From Balanoglossus misakiensis (lineage: Eukaryota; Hemichordata), in NCBI GenBank assembly GCA_040954595.2, contig CM082576.2, forward strand, positions 4,526,001 through 4,590,000: 64,000 nucleotides of DNA. Reading direction: 5' to 3'. The notes beneath the pieces were generated by a model, which did no database searches, was not told the origin of the DNA, and saw nothing but the letters and a program-made list of their open reading frames with translations. This document shows positions 32,307 to 44,634 of this stretch, piece after piece. Position 1 is the stretch's first letter; every line of letters starts with the position of its first letter. Both the position numbers and the translations under genes were made by a program.

Positions 32307-34217
32307 ATGGAGAACCACACGCATCCGGCAGGCACCGAGACTTACCACGGCAACACGACGTGGCCAGCCGCTACCAACAGCAGCAACAGCGTTTCACCTG
32401 TTACAATAACAAACGCGACCGATGGACTGGCGTTCTTTTATAATTCGACCGCGGCAAGCGACGCAAACTGGACGGACGAGTCGGTGCTGGCTCCGCTCGC
32501 AGTTTTCGCCGACTCGTACAACATCACGAGCGTCGACGTCGGCGGAGGCAACGACAGTGTCGTCATCACCGACGTGCAAACATTGTCATCGGGGGAATGG
32601 TATGCAAATCTTTCTGCTATTTTCTTCAATAACCTTTCGCAGGTAAGCCAGACGCCGAACGGGGAAATTCACGCGCTGTCTCTATCGTTAACTCTGCTGA
32701 TTCATTTTTCGTCGGGCTTCGCCAGCCTGTTGACGTTTTTCGGCAATCTCCTGGTGTTGGTCTCCGTGAAACTGGACCGTCGCCTGCAGACGGTGACGAA
32801 CCTGTTCCTCGTCAGTCTGGCCGTGTCTGACATGATCGTGGGTATATTTTCCATCCCCCTTTACACGGTTTATTTAACGTTTGGCTACTGGCCACTGGGA
32901 CCTACTTTGTGTGATCTGTGGCTCACCATTGACTACGCACTGTGCACCACGTCCATGTGGAACATCGTGGTGATCAGCATCGACCGCTTCCTCTCCGTCA
33001 CCCGCCCCATGAGTTACCGGTGCAAGAGGACGGCGCGCCTGGCGATATGCATGATTTTGCCCGTGTGGATTGTGCCTCTGATAGCCTGGGGCATCGCAAT
33101 CATTGGCTATCCGCATTTCGTCGGGAAAAGAACTCTAGCACCAACGGACTGTCAATTACCCTTTATTGCCGATCCCTTATTGAATTCGATCATTGCAATC
33201 ACCGTGTATAGTGTACCCACGGTTATCATGCTCGTTGTCTGCGTCACAATTTACAGAGAGACGTCTCGTTTCAACGTGCGTAAAGTGCAATCACGCGATA
33301 CGTCCATCACCACCGCAACCACCACCACCACCACACCCCTGACATCAATCGCCAGCACGCCCCAGGGCTCCTGCCAGGACTTCAGGTCCAGCGTTCGCGG
33401 CTACCGACACATGAACGGTCAGAAACCACGCGAAGGTTTCAGGTTCCTGGCGGGTCACCGTCGGCTCAAGGAGACACCTTGCAAGAACGGTGTCCCGGAG
33501 ATAAATATAATGGTTGACGACGACGGCGAATATGATGAACAAACGGGCCGCGCGCGCGAAACCAAGAACCCGGGGAAACACAACGCGCGAAAGTGCATCT
33601 CCGACCCGACAAGTTTAGCCGCGAGGAAGAGGCGAAACGGCAGCCGCGCCGCGAGAGACCGCAGCCGCGACAACTGCAACGCAATACCATCCACGCTGGC
33701 AGTGCCGCAGAAACAGAGGCCGAGCTCTCTTGTCTGCCGGCGGAGGAGGCAGCAAAGTTCGCTTCGGGGCAGCTACCGTTCACACAAACCGCGATCTCAT
33801 TCCATGGGGTCCCTCTCGCGCGGCGCCCACCCGACCCTCACCGAGAAAGGATCACGACTGCCTATGCTGGGATCAGTCAATCTATCCCACAGGATGGCGA
33901 CGCTGAACAGGGACAGGAAAGCCCTGAAAACGCTAGGTGTCATCATTTTCACCTTTCTCTTGTTCTGGACACCGTACCACGTCCTGGTGGTGTGGCTGGG
34001 CATTTGCAATTCGTGCGTCGACGACCGGGTCTACGCCTTCAGCTACTACTTGTGTTACCTGAACAGTACTTTCAACCCGTGGGTCTACGCCTTTTGTAAC
34101 AAGACGTTCAAGGAAACCTATATTCGCATTTTGTCCTGCAGAAGAAGGAAATTTTTCGAACAACCAGAGGGAAGATGTAGCTTCCGTATGATTGATGAAG
34201 ATAATTCTCAGTTCTAA
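32307..34217 (+). CDS. Class A GPCR, muscarinic acetylcholine receptor-like (intronless)
   Basis: One uninterrupted 636-aa frame. ATG at 32307 has a good context; the frame extends upstream only through GTG. A 125-residue N-terminus has many N-glycosylation sequons. Seven TM helices follow with N147 (1.50), D175 (2.50), C202/C282 disulfide, amine-binding D209 (3.32) followed by Tyr, DRF (226-228) instead of DRY, P304, W554-T-P-Y557, and NPWVY from N590. Best family match is muscarinic: CDLWLTIDY, SVTRPMSYRCKRTAR, FVGKRT, IYRET, CYLNSTFNP and CNKTF are close to CHRM1-5 motifs, and the third intracellular loop is very long (about 325-535, Thr- and Arg-rich). Tyr 3.33, 6.51, 7.39 and 7.43 and Cys 7.42 are kept, but 6.52 is His (Asn in muscarinic receptors), 5.39 Asn, 5.42 Ile and 3.36 Cys, so acetylcholine may not be the ligand. 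Confidence 0.92.
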   Translation: MENHTHPAGTETYHGNTTWPAATNSSNSVSPVTITNATDGLAFFYNSTAASDANWTDESVLAPLAVFADSYNITSVDVGGGNDSVVITDVQTLSSGEWYANLSAIFFNNLSQVSQTPNGEIHALSLSLTLLIHFSSGFASLLTFFGNLLVLVSVKLDRRLQTVTNLFLVSLAVSDMIVGIFSIPLYTVYLTFGYWPLGPTLCDLWLTIDYALCTTSMWNIVVISIDRFLSVTRPMSYRCKRTARLAICMILPVWIVPLIAWGIAIIGYPHFVGKRTLAPTDCQLPFIADPLLNSIIAITVYSVPTVIMLVVCVTIYRETSRFNVRKVQSRDTSITTATTTTTTPLTSIASTPQGSCQDFRSSVRGYRHMNGQKPREGFRFLAGHRRLKETPCKNGVPEINIMVDDDGEYDEQTGRARETKNPGKHNARKCISDPTSLAARKRRNGSRAARDRSRDNCNAIPSTLAVPQKQRPSSLVCRRRRQQSSLRGSYRSHKPRSHSMGSLSRGAHPTLTEKGSRLPMLGSVNLSHRMATLNRDRKALKTLGVIIFTFLLFWTPYHVLVVWLGICNSCVDDRVYAFSYYLCYLNSTFNPWVYAFCNKTFKETYIRILSCRRRKFFEQPEGRCSFRMIDEDNSQF

Positions 34218-34716
34218 ACAAAATAGGGATTATCCGTGATTGCGAAAATATTCATAAAGCCCCAGCGTAAAGGCTTTTTTTCAACCTCTGGTAAAATTGC
34301 CCACATTCACGTCTTGTCAATCTCGCATCTCCCAAAACACTGTCTCCCTGGCAACAACAAGCCCCGGGAGCAACAACACGTCGTATAGCGTGGGATGTTC
34401 ACTTATAATTTCAAAACGATTACATTGTCGTAAAATGCGCCTTAGCTGCTGGTTATTACGATCCTCTGTCGTACATAAATCGTCCGGTTGCCATTCACAA
34501 GACAATCATGCTATCTTCGATATCGCGCTGATAGTAATTCCATAATTAAGAGTCATTTATCATTTAATACTCGCTGAGCAAAGTCTACATTTCCACTGAT
34601 GTTTCTTGTACATAGTAATTTAATCATGTACTGAATATTCCAGTAGTTTTATAGTCCATCCTCGGTACTAAATTCGACAATTCTGACGTGACTTTTCCGA
34701 CCATAGTTTATTGGAA

Positions 34717-34722
34717 AATAAA
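34717..34722 (+). promoter_or_regulatory. Candidate GPCR poly(A) signal
   Basis: AATAAA about 500 bases after the GPCR stop codon. Confidence 0.4.
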
Positions 34723-37700
34723 ACTCATAAACCAGGCCGCCGACTTTTTCTTGTATTACTCGGAAACCTAGCGTTGGATTTCGTTGTGGATATTTACGGC
34801 AGAGTCAGCTGATTTGCCAGACAAGACGGCGATATCATCGGCACTGCATACATCACAGGGATAAAGTGCTCTGTAGGTAAAATACGAGGAAGCATCGTTT
34901 TGTTTTGTGCCCCTCCCCCCTCCAGGTGAGCACACACACCCTGGCAGGATCCATCACTGAGACGGCATTGAAACAAACGACGCGTACGGGATCGTGGGAG
35001 TAATTTCGACTTGGACACGCCCCCATCCGCGTTCACAAGTGAACCCCACACACAGTGCACTTGAGCTGGCGGACTTTTACGGTTTACGGTAATCGTTCGG
35101 CAAAGACGGTTTTGTGATTCAGAATTGCACTTGTGAATGGAGAGGCTGCCACTCACGATTCCTGTCACGAAAGGAAGAAATCCATACAATATCGGAACTT
35201 GCCCAGAGGTCATTGATTAAAACATGTCAATCTCTTCGTAACACGATCCAGTGAACAAGTCCACGCGGTATTGGCGTGTGCGTATATAAACCGAGCGTGC
35301 GTGTAGCCCACCGTGTCCATAGCGTTCACAGAAAAAAACACCCAAACATTTATTACTGTAACAGCAGCAGTCAAAGTGAAATGACTTGTTTATATGCCGT
35401 TGATATTTTGAATTGCTTGAGGACTGTGTTTTATTTATATCACACTGATATTAAGTCAACTGGAACGAGTAAGACTTGCACATTTTTTAACGAGAATGCA
35501 CAAAATCGACTTGTATTTCTCAACATTTGAACCCAGAGCTATACCAGCAAGAAAGTACATACACACAAAAGTACTCAGACGTTGTCTAAGTGTTGCGTGT
35601 ACTGATAAAACTTTCATCTGCTTGTGACCTCATCTGGGACTGCCGTCCTCGCCAAATTCACGTTTGTTTCTGCATAACATAAAAACGAAGGCAATAAAAC
35701 CACGCAATTACAGGTTGGAAAATCTCTTGCCGCGTCTGGCGCGGCACAGAAAAGTCCTGAGTGATGTGCGTGCATGTAAGTTCTAAAGTATTAAAGCCAA
35801 GCGCATACACACGCTCTCAAAGTGCTTTTCGGGGATCGCTGCAACATTACCGCGGAAAACCCGGGAGAGAAATCATTTACTACCTTATCTTGGACGATGT
35901 AAAGTTTTAAAGTGGTCCCGGGAGAGCTGCTAGCTTTTCCGCCACTCTCAAACAGAAAATGGCTCTAATGTTTAACCATTATCTACCGCCCGACCTTTGC
36001 CTGCCTTCGGATTAGAAAGCCATATATCAGTGGGCGGTTTTCATCGTGGCAGATTTCCGCTTTACTTCCATGTCGAGAGAGAAATTCGGCGGTGATGTAA
36101 AAAAAGACCAAGAAACGAAACAGAGGAGTTTTGAGAAAAGTTAATATGGCACAGCGTGACACAGTGCGTGGGTATAGCCGGCGCGCCAATTTGCAAATCA
36201 AACACAGCGACTGTAACTATAAATCCACCTCATTGTCATCTCATCGAGCATTTCTTGGAATTGACAATCGATCGCTCTCTCATCCACACAGACTTTTTTC
36301 TAATACGTCTGTATGCGACACCTTTTTTCCTCTGGTGGCCGTGTTAGGTTAAACAACGATAAAAGCACTGTGTTATTACAATGTCACTGCGAACAGTAAA
36401 ACGTTCAGCCATCAACAACAAGGCAAATTCACTCTTTCGACGATGAAAGTAGCTGTCACGAGTTGCTGAGTCAACATCACCCTTCTCGGTATGTTGATAA
36501 ATTGGTCTATTAATTAATTGGTCTATGAATTAGCCTTCAGAGAGGCATAGGCGTCATCTTGTTTTCTGATTACTAGTATTATTTTTTGATTGTCTGTCGA
36601 TTTCAAGTACCAATCGGGTACACTCGACTTAATTACAGACATAATATGCCTCCAGTGTCATAGAATGGTCTGGTTACAAACAGATATGAACGTACCAGTG
36701 TCAAGTTTTCGCTTTGAAACAAGCAAACGCATGCACGTAAACGGGGGAAATTTGTGCGATTTAAATATTGTATTGCTTTGCCGTGGAAAAACGTGAAGCT
36801 TTCATGTCTATACTGTTAATATCCAAATAATGTCATCTCTGGCGGATATGACGAATTTATCCATAGAAAAAAACTTTTATTCCTTAAAGCCATGTAGCTT
36901 TTCACAAGGAAACCGCCAGATCCACTCTGTTCACAGTTTTCGTCAAGGGCGTTAGGTGTTCTGGATTCTGCGTGTTAATGTTAATTCGAAAAAAGTGCGT
37001 TCACATTTACCGGATGTTTTGGTTATCTCAATTATGCTCTTGTAAATTTTAGTTCTCTTTCACCAACATTTACATGTACATGGTAAGCTTAATCCTTATT
37101 TTCATTTATAAACAAGAATGGTTGACTTTGATGTATATGACTTGCAATGATGCCGTTTACTCTTTCACACTCGTGTTTAAAATATTACTTGTTTCTGTGA
37201 CGCGAGCTTTACTCTACGTGCTTTGTATAAATTTACCGTAGTATACCTCAATTAAGCGTGTTCCGAAGGAACATATGTAAATATCAGCCCTGAATTAACC
37301 TGGCGATGACGGATACACATGCGCGTGAATTGCATAAAACCCACACAGGGATCTCAATGAAACGGATTTTCTCAGTTGAAATCGGCATCATTGAAATCAC
37401 TGTACAGTCATTTCGGTCGCTAATTTTTGGGCAATCATCTCCCGCGGCAATTCCTCGCATAATGGACTGTAAAGAGCTGAACGCGTGAACGACAAGTGAA
37501 AACCATTGTTCGGCCTGTGGGCGCGCCTCTCGATGCACTTCCCTGTATTTGTGCGCATCTCCCGGCTGGTGACGTTAAACCCCCAACCTGTGACGTAAGC
37601 AACGACCAGTGATGCGTACTTTCTTTACCCTATACACAAATCACATCAGATATCCAACCAGCATAGAATAGATACACGCGTGCGAGATCGATCTAATATT

Positions 37701-40508
37701 ACCGAAACCGGTGATCTGATCGCATTTTTTACTCTGAGCCGACGCGTTCAATTTGTAGTCACGCACCACAAAAGACGTTGCTCTACAAATTGCTCGCTGC
37801 TGTTGGCGTAATTGTATGCTAATTTCATCTAGGTACACGATAAATACATTTCAACACCGCGCGCCCTACCCCAGCTCATGTCACCAAGATGGCGGCCTGC
37901 ACGTAGTAGACGGCTCGCTTGTGTAGGTTGTCATATATCACGCATAATATCGCGCATCACTTCACATGATCCGCACATAGACGCCACATAAACTCCAGTG
38001 ACGTAATACATCTGCTCTTTTCAATTTGTCTAAAACATTGGCCATAAAATAACGAATCGACAGAGAAACGCCGTTAATCATTAGTTGACTTTTAAGTTAA
38101 TGTAAGTTTTCAATTCCCATTCTTGAAAAAAATGGTACTAGAATTTCCCTGTAGTAAGCCCTGGCTCATCAACTCGCATTTCTGCGTCACCACTTCTGCG
38201 AACAGAATATTTGATTCAACTTAACACTTCTCCTGTGATACTCCTCGAAGGCGCCGACTTAAATGCCCGTGTGCATGCCACAACTTCAATTTAATTTGTC
38301 GAACTTAGATATCGTCCATGTTTTTAGATGTCCTTGGCATTCAAAAGTAATGTTCACATTTTACAGACGACTCAAAATAGTGTGGATGTAGGTCGGAACA
38401 CACACAGACATGCCTAATTTGATCTACAAGCAGAAAAAAAATGGTTCGTTAACTTCATTTTTCTACAAAAGTCAATGGCATGTAAATAGCATAGTAAATT
38501 TAGAATAATCAAATTCAGTTTTGAGAATACATTTTTCACATATTGGCGTCGAAATATCAGCGTGTTATCAAATGTGATATTAATCGAATGTGGGTCAGGC
38601 TGATTTTTAAAAAAAATCGCTATCTCTAGCTTTGTCGACAGCTTATGTTAGCTGCCCAGAGACGTTACGGGGCTTTTTAAAATTTATATCGTCCACTTTC
38701 CGAAGTAATAATATAAGTATACATAAAATATTACTGTCTTGTGCCCTCAAGTGTCAATTATACGGATTGCGTTTTATGCCGACATTTTTGTCATGCGTTT
38801 AGCCATGGGCACCGCATTCTGAATTTTAACAAATCATCATTTTTAAAGAGAAAAAGTTTGTGTCATTTAATCGTCTATCACTTCGCGGGCACAATACTTG
38901 AAACTGTTAACGGACGGGTGAATTGGCTGCTGTTGAATTGGTTGCATGGAAACAGTATTCTAAAGTCTCAGAATTATTACGTTTTATTTGACAGCGTTGC
39001 AAGTTTCAATCGTAATAAAAAAAAAGTCACGTGTCGATATCATTCCGCCTGAAATTTAAATGTCCTTTCAAACTGCGCACGCTCCATGGATGCGCAGTGG
39101 ACAGATGACACAAGCCCCTTCCACCACACATGGATGACGACGAGTTCTGACAAGGGAACATATCCAATGAATAAAACCCGATAATGTTATTTACGCCAAC
39201 CACGTGACCAGAATGCTAATTGCCCACGGCGAAACACATCTTATAAAAAGGAACCTACATTTCCAGCTCAGGGTGAAAGAATGCCATAAAGACCGAATTT
39301 GTCAATTTCTGAGTTATTAATCTTTTCTACTGCAGAATTTTTAGGCTAGATCAGAAAATCCTTCGGAAACTATCACGTTTTATTTCGATGAGCATCGCTG
39401 GAAGTGTTTATGTGCAAATAAATCATGACGGGCGGGGAAAAGGATCTAATTTTTGCTCTAATTCTCGGTTCGTCAATCATATCCTCACTTCAGGAAGACA
39501 CTTTAAGTTGTGCCATCGGGAAGTCTGATACAGCGGGCGATGTAAGAGACAGATCAATACAGTTAATTAAATTGAAAGAAAATGTCTCGATTTGCCTTGA
39601 AATTTGTGTCAATTTCGACACCGTTGACCCTACAGCGCGTTTGAATTCAAATGAGTGGCAGTTCGCATCTCGTCGGTAGCGTCCATTGCTTGATTCAGAT
39701 ATTATGAGAGCAGGCACATTTAGATTGCACACGCACAGAAAAGGTGTAAACTAATTATGTTCAGAGTACCATAAAATATATATCTACAATAACGGGGAAA
39801 TAGTGAATTGAAAATCTGAAAATTGTGAAGAAATCAGAATTCAGTAATCTTTGACGACTGACAACATGCTCTGGCTGAATGTTTATTGTGATGGCAACGA
39901 AAACTGGAAAGAGAAGTAGTTTACAATTTCTGAAATTCAGTCTCGAGGATAAAATGAGAATTGGAGTATTCCGACTTGTTCGAGAAGCTTGGGTAAACAA
40001 AGACTCGAAAAGTGCTCTGCACGTACGTTATGACTGTTTTATGACCAGGAGGAAAGTGATATTGAAAACTACAGATTGTCAAATAATCATCTCCTACCGT
40101 TTGCACAGTTTGGGTAGACAGTTCAGACTTCATTAGTGCGCCCTCAAAAATTATATTAGAATTTTTTTCATTTTTTGAGAGAATTCGTGGGTATAATGAC
40201 TTCGCACACATACGATTTCATTGGTTCGGTCGTTGACGGCGCCTTCTCAAAATAAAATGTCCGTGAAAGTAGTTTGTACGAACGAACTAGTAACTGCCTC
40301 CGGGAGTTACCATGCATGGAAGCAGTCGCCATATTGATCGACTAATTGCCAACTACTGTAAACTTTGAGTATTTATTGATTTTTAAACCTTTAGTGAACT
40401 ACATGGACGAAAACCCTACATCAGCAAATGAATATTTTAAAGAATTTCAGTGAAAAGTGGACACAAGTGTACAAGTGTAAATGTTTTTATTGTAGTCAGA
40501 CTATGCTG

Positions 40509-40697
40509 AAAGGTATACGGCCACCCCAATTTACATACGCCCATATATGGATGAAATGGCGTATTTGAGTGTTCTAAAGTACATTGGTGGCGCTCTTTTT
40601 TTCGCGTGTGCCACCCACTAAAAATCTGTGATTGGCTAGATCTCAATTTACCATGGTAACTATATCCAAAATTGCATAGGTGACCGTATACTTTTAA
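40509..40697. repeat. Dispersed short TIR element, copy 1 (MITE-like)
   Basis: About 189 bp bounded by inverted ends (left AAAGGTATACGGCCACC; right, reversed, TTAAAAGTATACGGTCACC). It shares long stretches (AAATGGCGTATTTGAGTG, GGTGGCGCTC, CCATGGTAACT) with the copy at 45304-45499. Confidence 0.75.
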
Positions 40698-40831
40698 GAT
40701 ACCAGTATAACAACCCCCGACAAAATCTCTATCTACAAAGAGATGTTAGTCAAAGAGGTTTCGAGTTACATACCGAAATGTACATGAGGAATTTGGAGTT
40801 GAGGTGATTGTATTTTGCATCAGAGTAAACA

Positions 40832-40837
40832 TTTATT
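40832..40837 (-). promoter_or_regulatory. Candidate poly(A) signal of the Ly6-mucin-PAN gene
   Basis: AATAAA on the minus strand about 180 bases past the stop codon at 41014. Confidence 0.45.
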
Positions 40838-41013
40838 AGTCAGTGAAGTAATGTGTATAAATATATGTTTTTATCATTCCTTGTTCGGCCATGCGTAAAT
40901 AACTCGCTCTCACTTTCAATATTTAACACCATTCAACCTGTCCCGAAGTGTGGGGACCAATTTTACATTTCTGATTTCTTGCGCATGTGCACCAGGTGCG
41001 AGTTCAAGTTAGA

Positions 41014-44000
41014 TCAGAATGCAGCTCGATAGTATAAATCGTATCCAACGTTTGTTTGCAAGTCAGTACTGACGACAGAGTTGCTGTAAACTTCACATGT
41101 CAGAAAATGCCCACTGTAAGCAAAACTTGAACACCCCTCCATAGCTAAACACTTATGGGCACACGATACCACGCTGCCAATTTTCTTGTAGGTCACAGTG
41201 GATGAACTTGAACCACTTTTGTCTTCTGCTTCAAGGACAAAGTTGGCGAACCTGTACTTGCTTCCCCCGAGAACAGGATCTGACAATTTTGGAGCAAAAC
41301 GAAAAAAAAAAATATATAGAATCGATTCCCGTTGAAATGTTATTATCGAACGACAATAACGGATGGATGGATGGATATAACAGACACTCACAAAACAGAC
41401 TTGATGGTACATTTTTGTTCGGTAACAGATGTTTTGGACGAAAACATAGACTACGTGACATATCAATAGAAATCACATTCCGCGTTATCAAGTTACATGT
41501 ACGTTTATTTAGTTCATTTGGATTTTTTGTTGAGATGTTAATATGCCTTCAAGCCTCTGTCTTTTATTCGGAACCGTATGTAATTCGGGCAGTTATTTGT
41601 GTATCTTGTGTGTTACCAAGGCAATGGAATTAACACTCGTTGAATGGGATAATACTATATTGGCTACTGCTGATAAAATAGGCGCTAGAACTCTGCAACA
41701 AGAAGGTAATTCTGTGACCCACTAAACGCATACCTTTATTCGGCGTTGTTTGTGGTGTTGTTCTACCTGTAGTTGTGTCAGGCAGTGTGGTTGCCATGGT
41801 GGTATCAGGGGCCATAGTTACCATAGTGGTGTGTGGATGTGTGGTTACCTCGGTCGTATCGGGTTGTGTGGTTAACACAGAAGTTTTAGGCGCTGTGGTT
41901 ACCATGGTTGTACCAGGGGATGTGGTTACCATGGTGGTACCAGACACCGTGGTTTTCATGGTAGTGCCTGGCGCAGTGGTTACCATGGTTGTGTCAGGCG
42001 CTGTTGTTACCATGGTTGTGTCAGGCGCAGTGGTTACCATGGTTGTGTCAGGCGCAGTGGTTACCATGGTTGTGTCAGGCGCTGTGGTTACCATGGTTGT
42101 GTCAGGCGCAGTGGTTACCATGGTTGTGTCAGGCGTTGTGGTTACCATGGTTGTGTCAGGCGCTGTGGTTACCATGGTTGTGTCAGGCGCTGTGGTTACC
42201 ATGGTTGTGTCAGGCGCAGTGGTTACCATGGTTGTGTCAGGCGCAGTGGTAACCATGGTTGTGTCAGGCGCTGTGGTTACCATGGTAGTATCAGGTTCTG
42301 TGGTAACCATGGTCGTACCAGGGGATGTGGTGGTCATCTCTGGAAAAAATAATGGCAGTGGAAGTAAAATCTGAGACATTCGTAAAGTGATTCTTCGCAA
42401 GTTGCTTCGCCACGCTGAAGTTCAAAGAATCACACGATTTACATGAAGGACTGATATGCGAAATATCATCACAGACGTACGTAAACTACTTTGACAATTG
42501 ACTAGCTGATGTGAATTGATATTGGAATCGATTGAAGATACATTGGAATTCACCTATAGGTTTTGGGTACACACAAAGATAAATATAAATGGCGGGGGAA
42601 AACTTGAAGCACCCACTTCTTGCCAACACAGATCAGATTACATGTACCACATTATTATCGACGCCCAGGCAACGGCACGTACGTATATTTTTCGCTGTTT
42701 TCAGAGAATGGGGTGATGATCATTGGTACATTATTACACACTGATGATAACTGGTCACAATTTATAAAAAGCAAGTGCGACATTTTGCGTTTATTCTCTC
42801 TCTCTTCGGTAAGATTTACACAAATAAACCCATTTGAACGGATTCAGCGAGAAACATTCATGAGAAGCATCACTGAAAATGTAATGTGTCGTCGCATAGT
42901 GGTGGAAATAATATATCGATCTGCACTTGAGTAATTTGAGGGGAGTGTTCTCTTTCAGGTGTCTCGCGGGTCACGTGAGCGACATTGATATTTGTGCAGA
43001 GTGTTTTCGACACATATGCTTCTTGTATGGTTGGCGTTGATTTGCCAAACAATGCAATTTTCAACAGGTAATCAACATGTTAACAAGGAACGGAAGACGG
43101 GTCCCTCCGTTCGCATGCTTCCACGTCAACAAATGTCAGGTCAAGATGACCTCAATGGCCGCTCAAGCGCGTCGTAACCATAGCGACATAGACGCAGATC
43201 GCATCGGTTAAAGTCCCCCTAGTTTCTCGCTCCGGAAACCCTATTTTCCTATGAAGTACAAAGATTACAAATGAGCTCGAGCGTTTGTGCGGCAATCGGA
43301 AAAAACATGTATTGTCATGCCACCGAAAAACATGAACCAAATTGTTAATTGTATATGCCCTAGCCCTGCGTACAGGTCTGTGTGTTCGCGGCGTTACACG
43401 GTCTCCACCACAGCCCTGCAAAGGTCCATAGACAAAACTGGTGCGTCTACGGTCCGGATTCGGACCGCTGCTTTTCGGCCGAAATTTGATTTTATCGAAG
43501 CACAATCCTTTCCCTGTCTACTTCTACCTCCTTACCGACTCCAAATATGATGCGATTTACTTGTTCTGACGTTCGATACTGAAAGATGCATGATGGCACT
43601 CACCTGTTGGTATTTCAGGGGAATTACATTCATCGTAATCGCAGCAATAACGACATTGATACGTCGCAGAAGACAAGTCACACCTGACGGGATTCTTTGC
43701 ATTTGCGGTGTCGTAACAGGTAGAGCTCAGCTGGCAGTTTTTTGTGATATCATGGCTGGTGGTGCTCTGTACTATCAGGTTTTCACATACCTGTCGATAA
43801 AGTCAAGCACAAACTCCAAAGAGTCAGATGGTTTGGGACACAAAACGTACGTACATATACATACATATGTTGGCCCTAATAATAGAGAACATGTATAATT
43901 GAGAAGATGGTTCAGTATTGCTTATTAGCACTGAAGAGGTTCATGTCTCATTTCTCAGGTGTCAGTAATTAGCTTGAAATGTTCATACCTCACCATCAGC

Positions 44001-44634
44001 ACATTGCACAGTTCCTTGGTTGTTGCATTTCAAGTTGGATTGTACAGGTGGACATTGATAGCACATCAAGCCTTCGCATTCCTTAGCTGCAATGTAAGTC
44101 AATTGTAAACTTAACCTGATTGTACTTAACACTGGCAAAAATTATTGGACATGATTTCAGTTTTTTATGTATGCACAGACTAGACATGACACACGCGGTC
44201 ATATTATGGTTCATTGTAGAAGCCACCTGGATCTGACCTCGTCAACCAATGGCTTGAGCATACAATCTTCAACAATTACAAATTTATAATCGGAATTGAT
44301 GTTATTAAACCCGTCCATTATTAACTTTCATAGTCTTTACGCCATCCCGTCGGTGCTGAATGGTACAACCACATGCCAATGCAGTGTCTTGATTGGGAAA
44401 TTTAAACACAGAATATTTGCTTCGTCTGTGGGACAAAATGATCGGGACGTCAAAAGGAGACGAATGCTCCTAAAGCCGTTGCAGCCAAGCATTTGTCATG
44501 AACAACTCGGAGTTACGAAGCCAATTTTGATTTTTTTTTAATATCATTGTATACTTACCTAAAAGGACTCCAAGGATAACTACGAATATTTCGGCGACTT
44601 CGTGATTAGTTGAAAACATGTCGAACTTTACCAT
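41014..44634 (-). CDS. Secreted Ly6/uPAR-mucin-PAN domain protein
   Basis: Five exons: 44634-44559, 44086-43989, 43790-43604, 42339-41734, 41279-41014, all with consensus splice sites; 1233 bases, 410 aa. ATG at 44634 has an excellent context (GCTACCATGG). The first 25 residues end in a hydrophobic stretch (IFVVILGVLLA) acting as signal peptide. Exons 2-3 encode a three-finger Ly6/uPAR domain: LMCYQC near the start and the hallmark CCDYDECN at the end. Exon 4 is about 200 residues of Thr/Pro/Met/Val repeats (unit TTMVTTAPD), a probable heavily O-glycosylated mucin stalk. Exon 5 encodes a PAN/Apple-like module (SCAHKCLAMEGCSSFAY, then LTCEVY) and ends at the stop, without a TM or evident GPI-anchor signal. 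I know no named gene with this order. Extracellular adhesion, mucus or immune roles are possible but not shown. Confidence 0.82.
41790..42330 (-). repeat. 27-bp coding minisatellite (mucin repeat)
   Basis: About twenty tandem 27-bp units inside exon 4 of the Ly6-mucin-PAN gene, each encoding nine residues (TTMVTTAPD and variants). The central units are nearly identical; units toward the 3' end of the exon are degenerate. The opposite strand is also open throughout but repetitive, a by-product of the repeat. Confidence 0.9.

Larger units (their letters stand above)
34218..41013. other. Intergenic region, GPCR to Ly6-mucin-PAN gene
   Basis: No exon could be supported on either strand. Contents: GPCR 3' UTR up to about 34.75 kb, an X-box-like GTCTCCCTGGCAAC at 34342-34355, a YY1-type AAGATGGCGGC near 37888, and a small TIR element at 40509-40697. 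A minus-strand AATAAA at 40832-40837 probably ends the next gene. The rest is AT-rich sequence without visible structure. Confidence 0.5.

Noticed and set aside
33345-34163. Several open frames on both strands inside the GPCR
   Set aside because: Shadows caused by the GC-rich, low-complexity third loop of the GPCR; no independent start context or domain.
41775-42374. Long plus-strand open frame (about 199 codons) over the mucin repeat
   Set aside because: It is the complement of the 27-bp coding repeat. The minus-strand frame has correct splice sites and neighbouring domains; the plus-strand frame has none.
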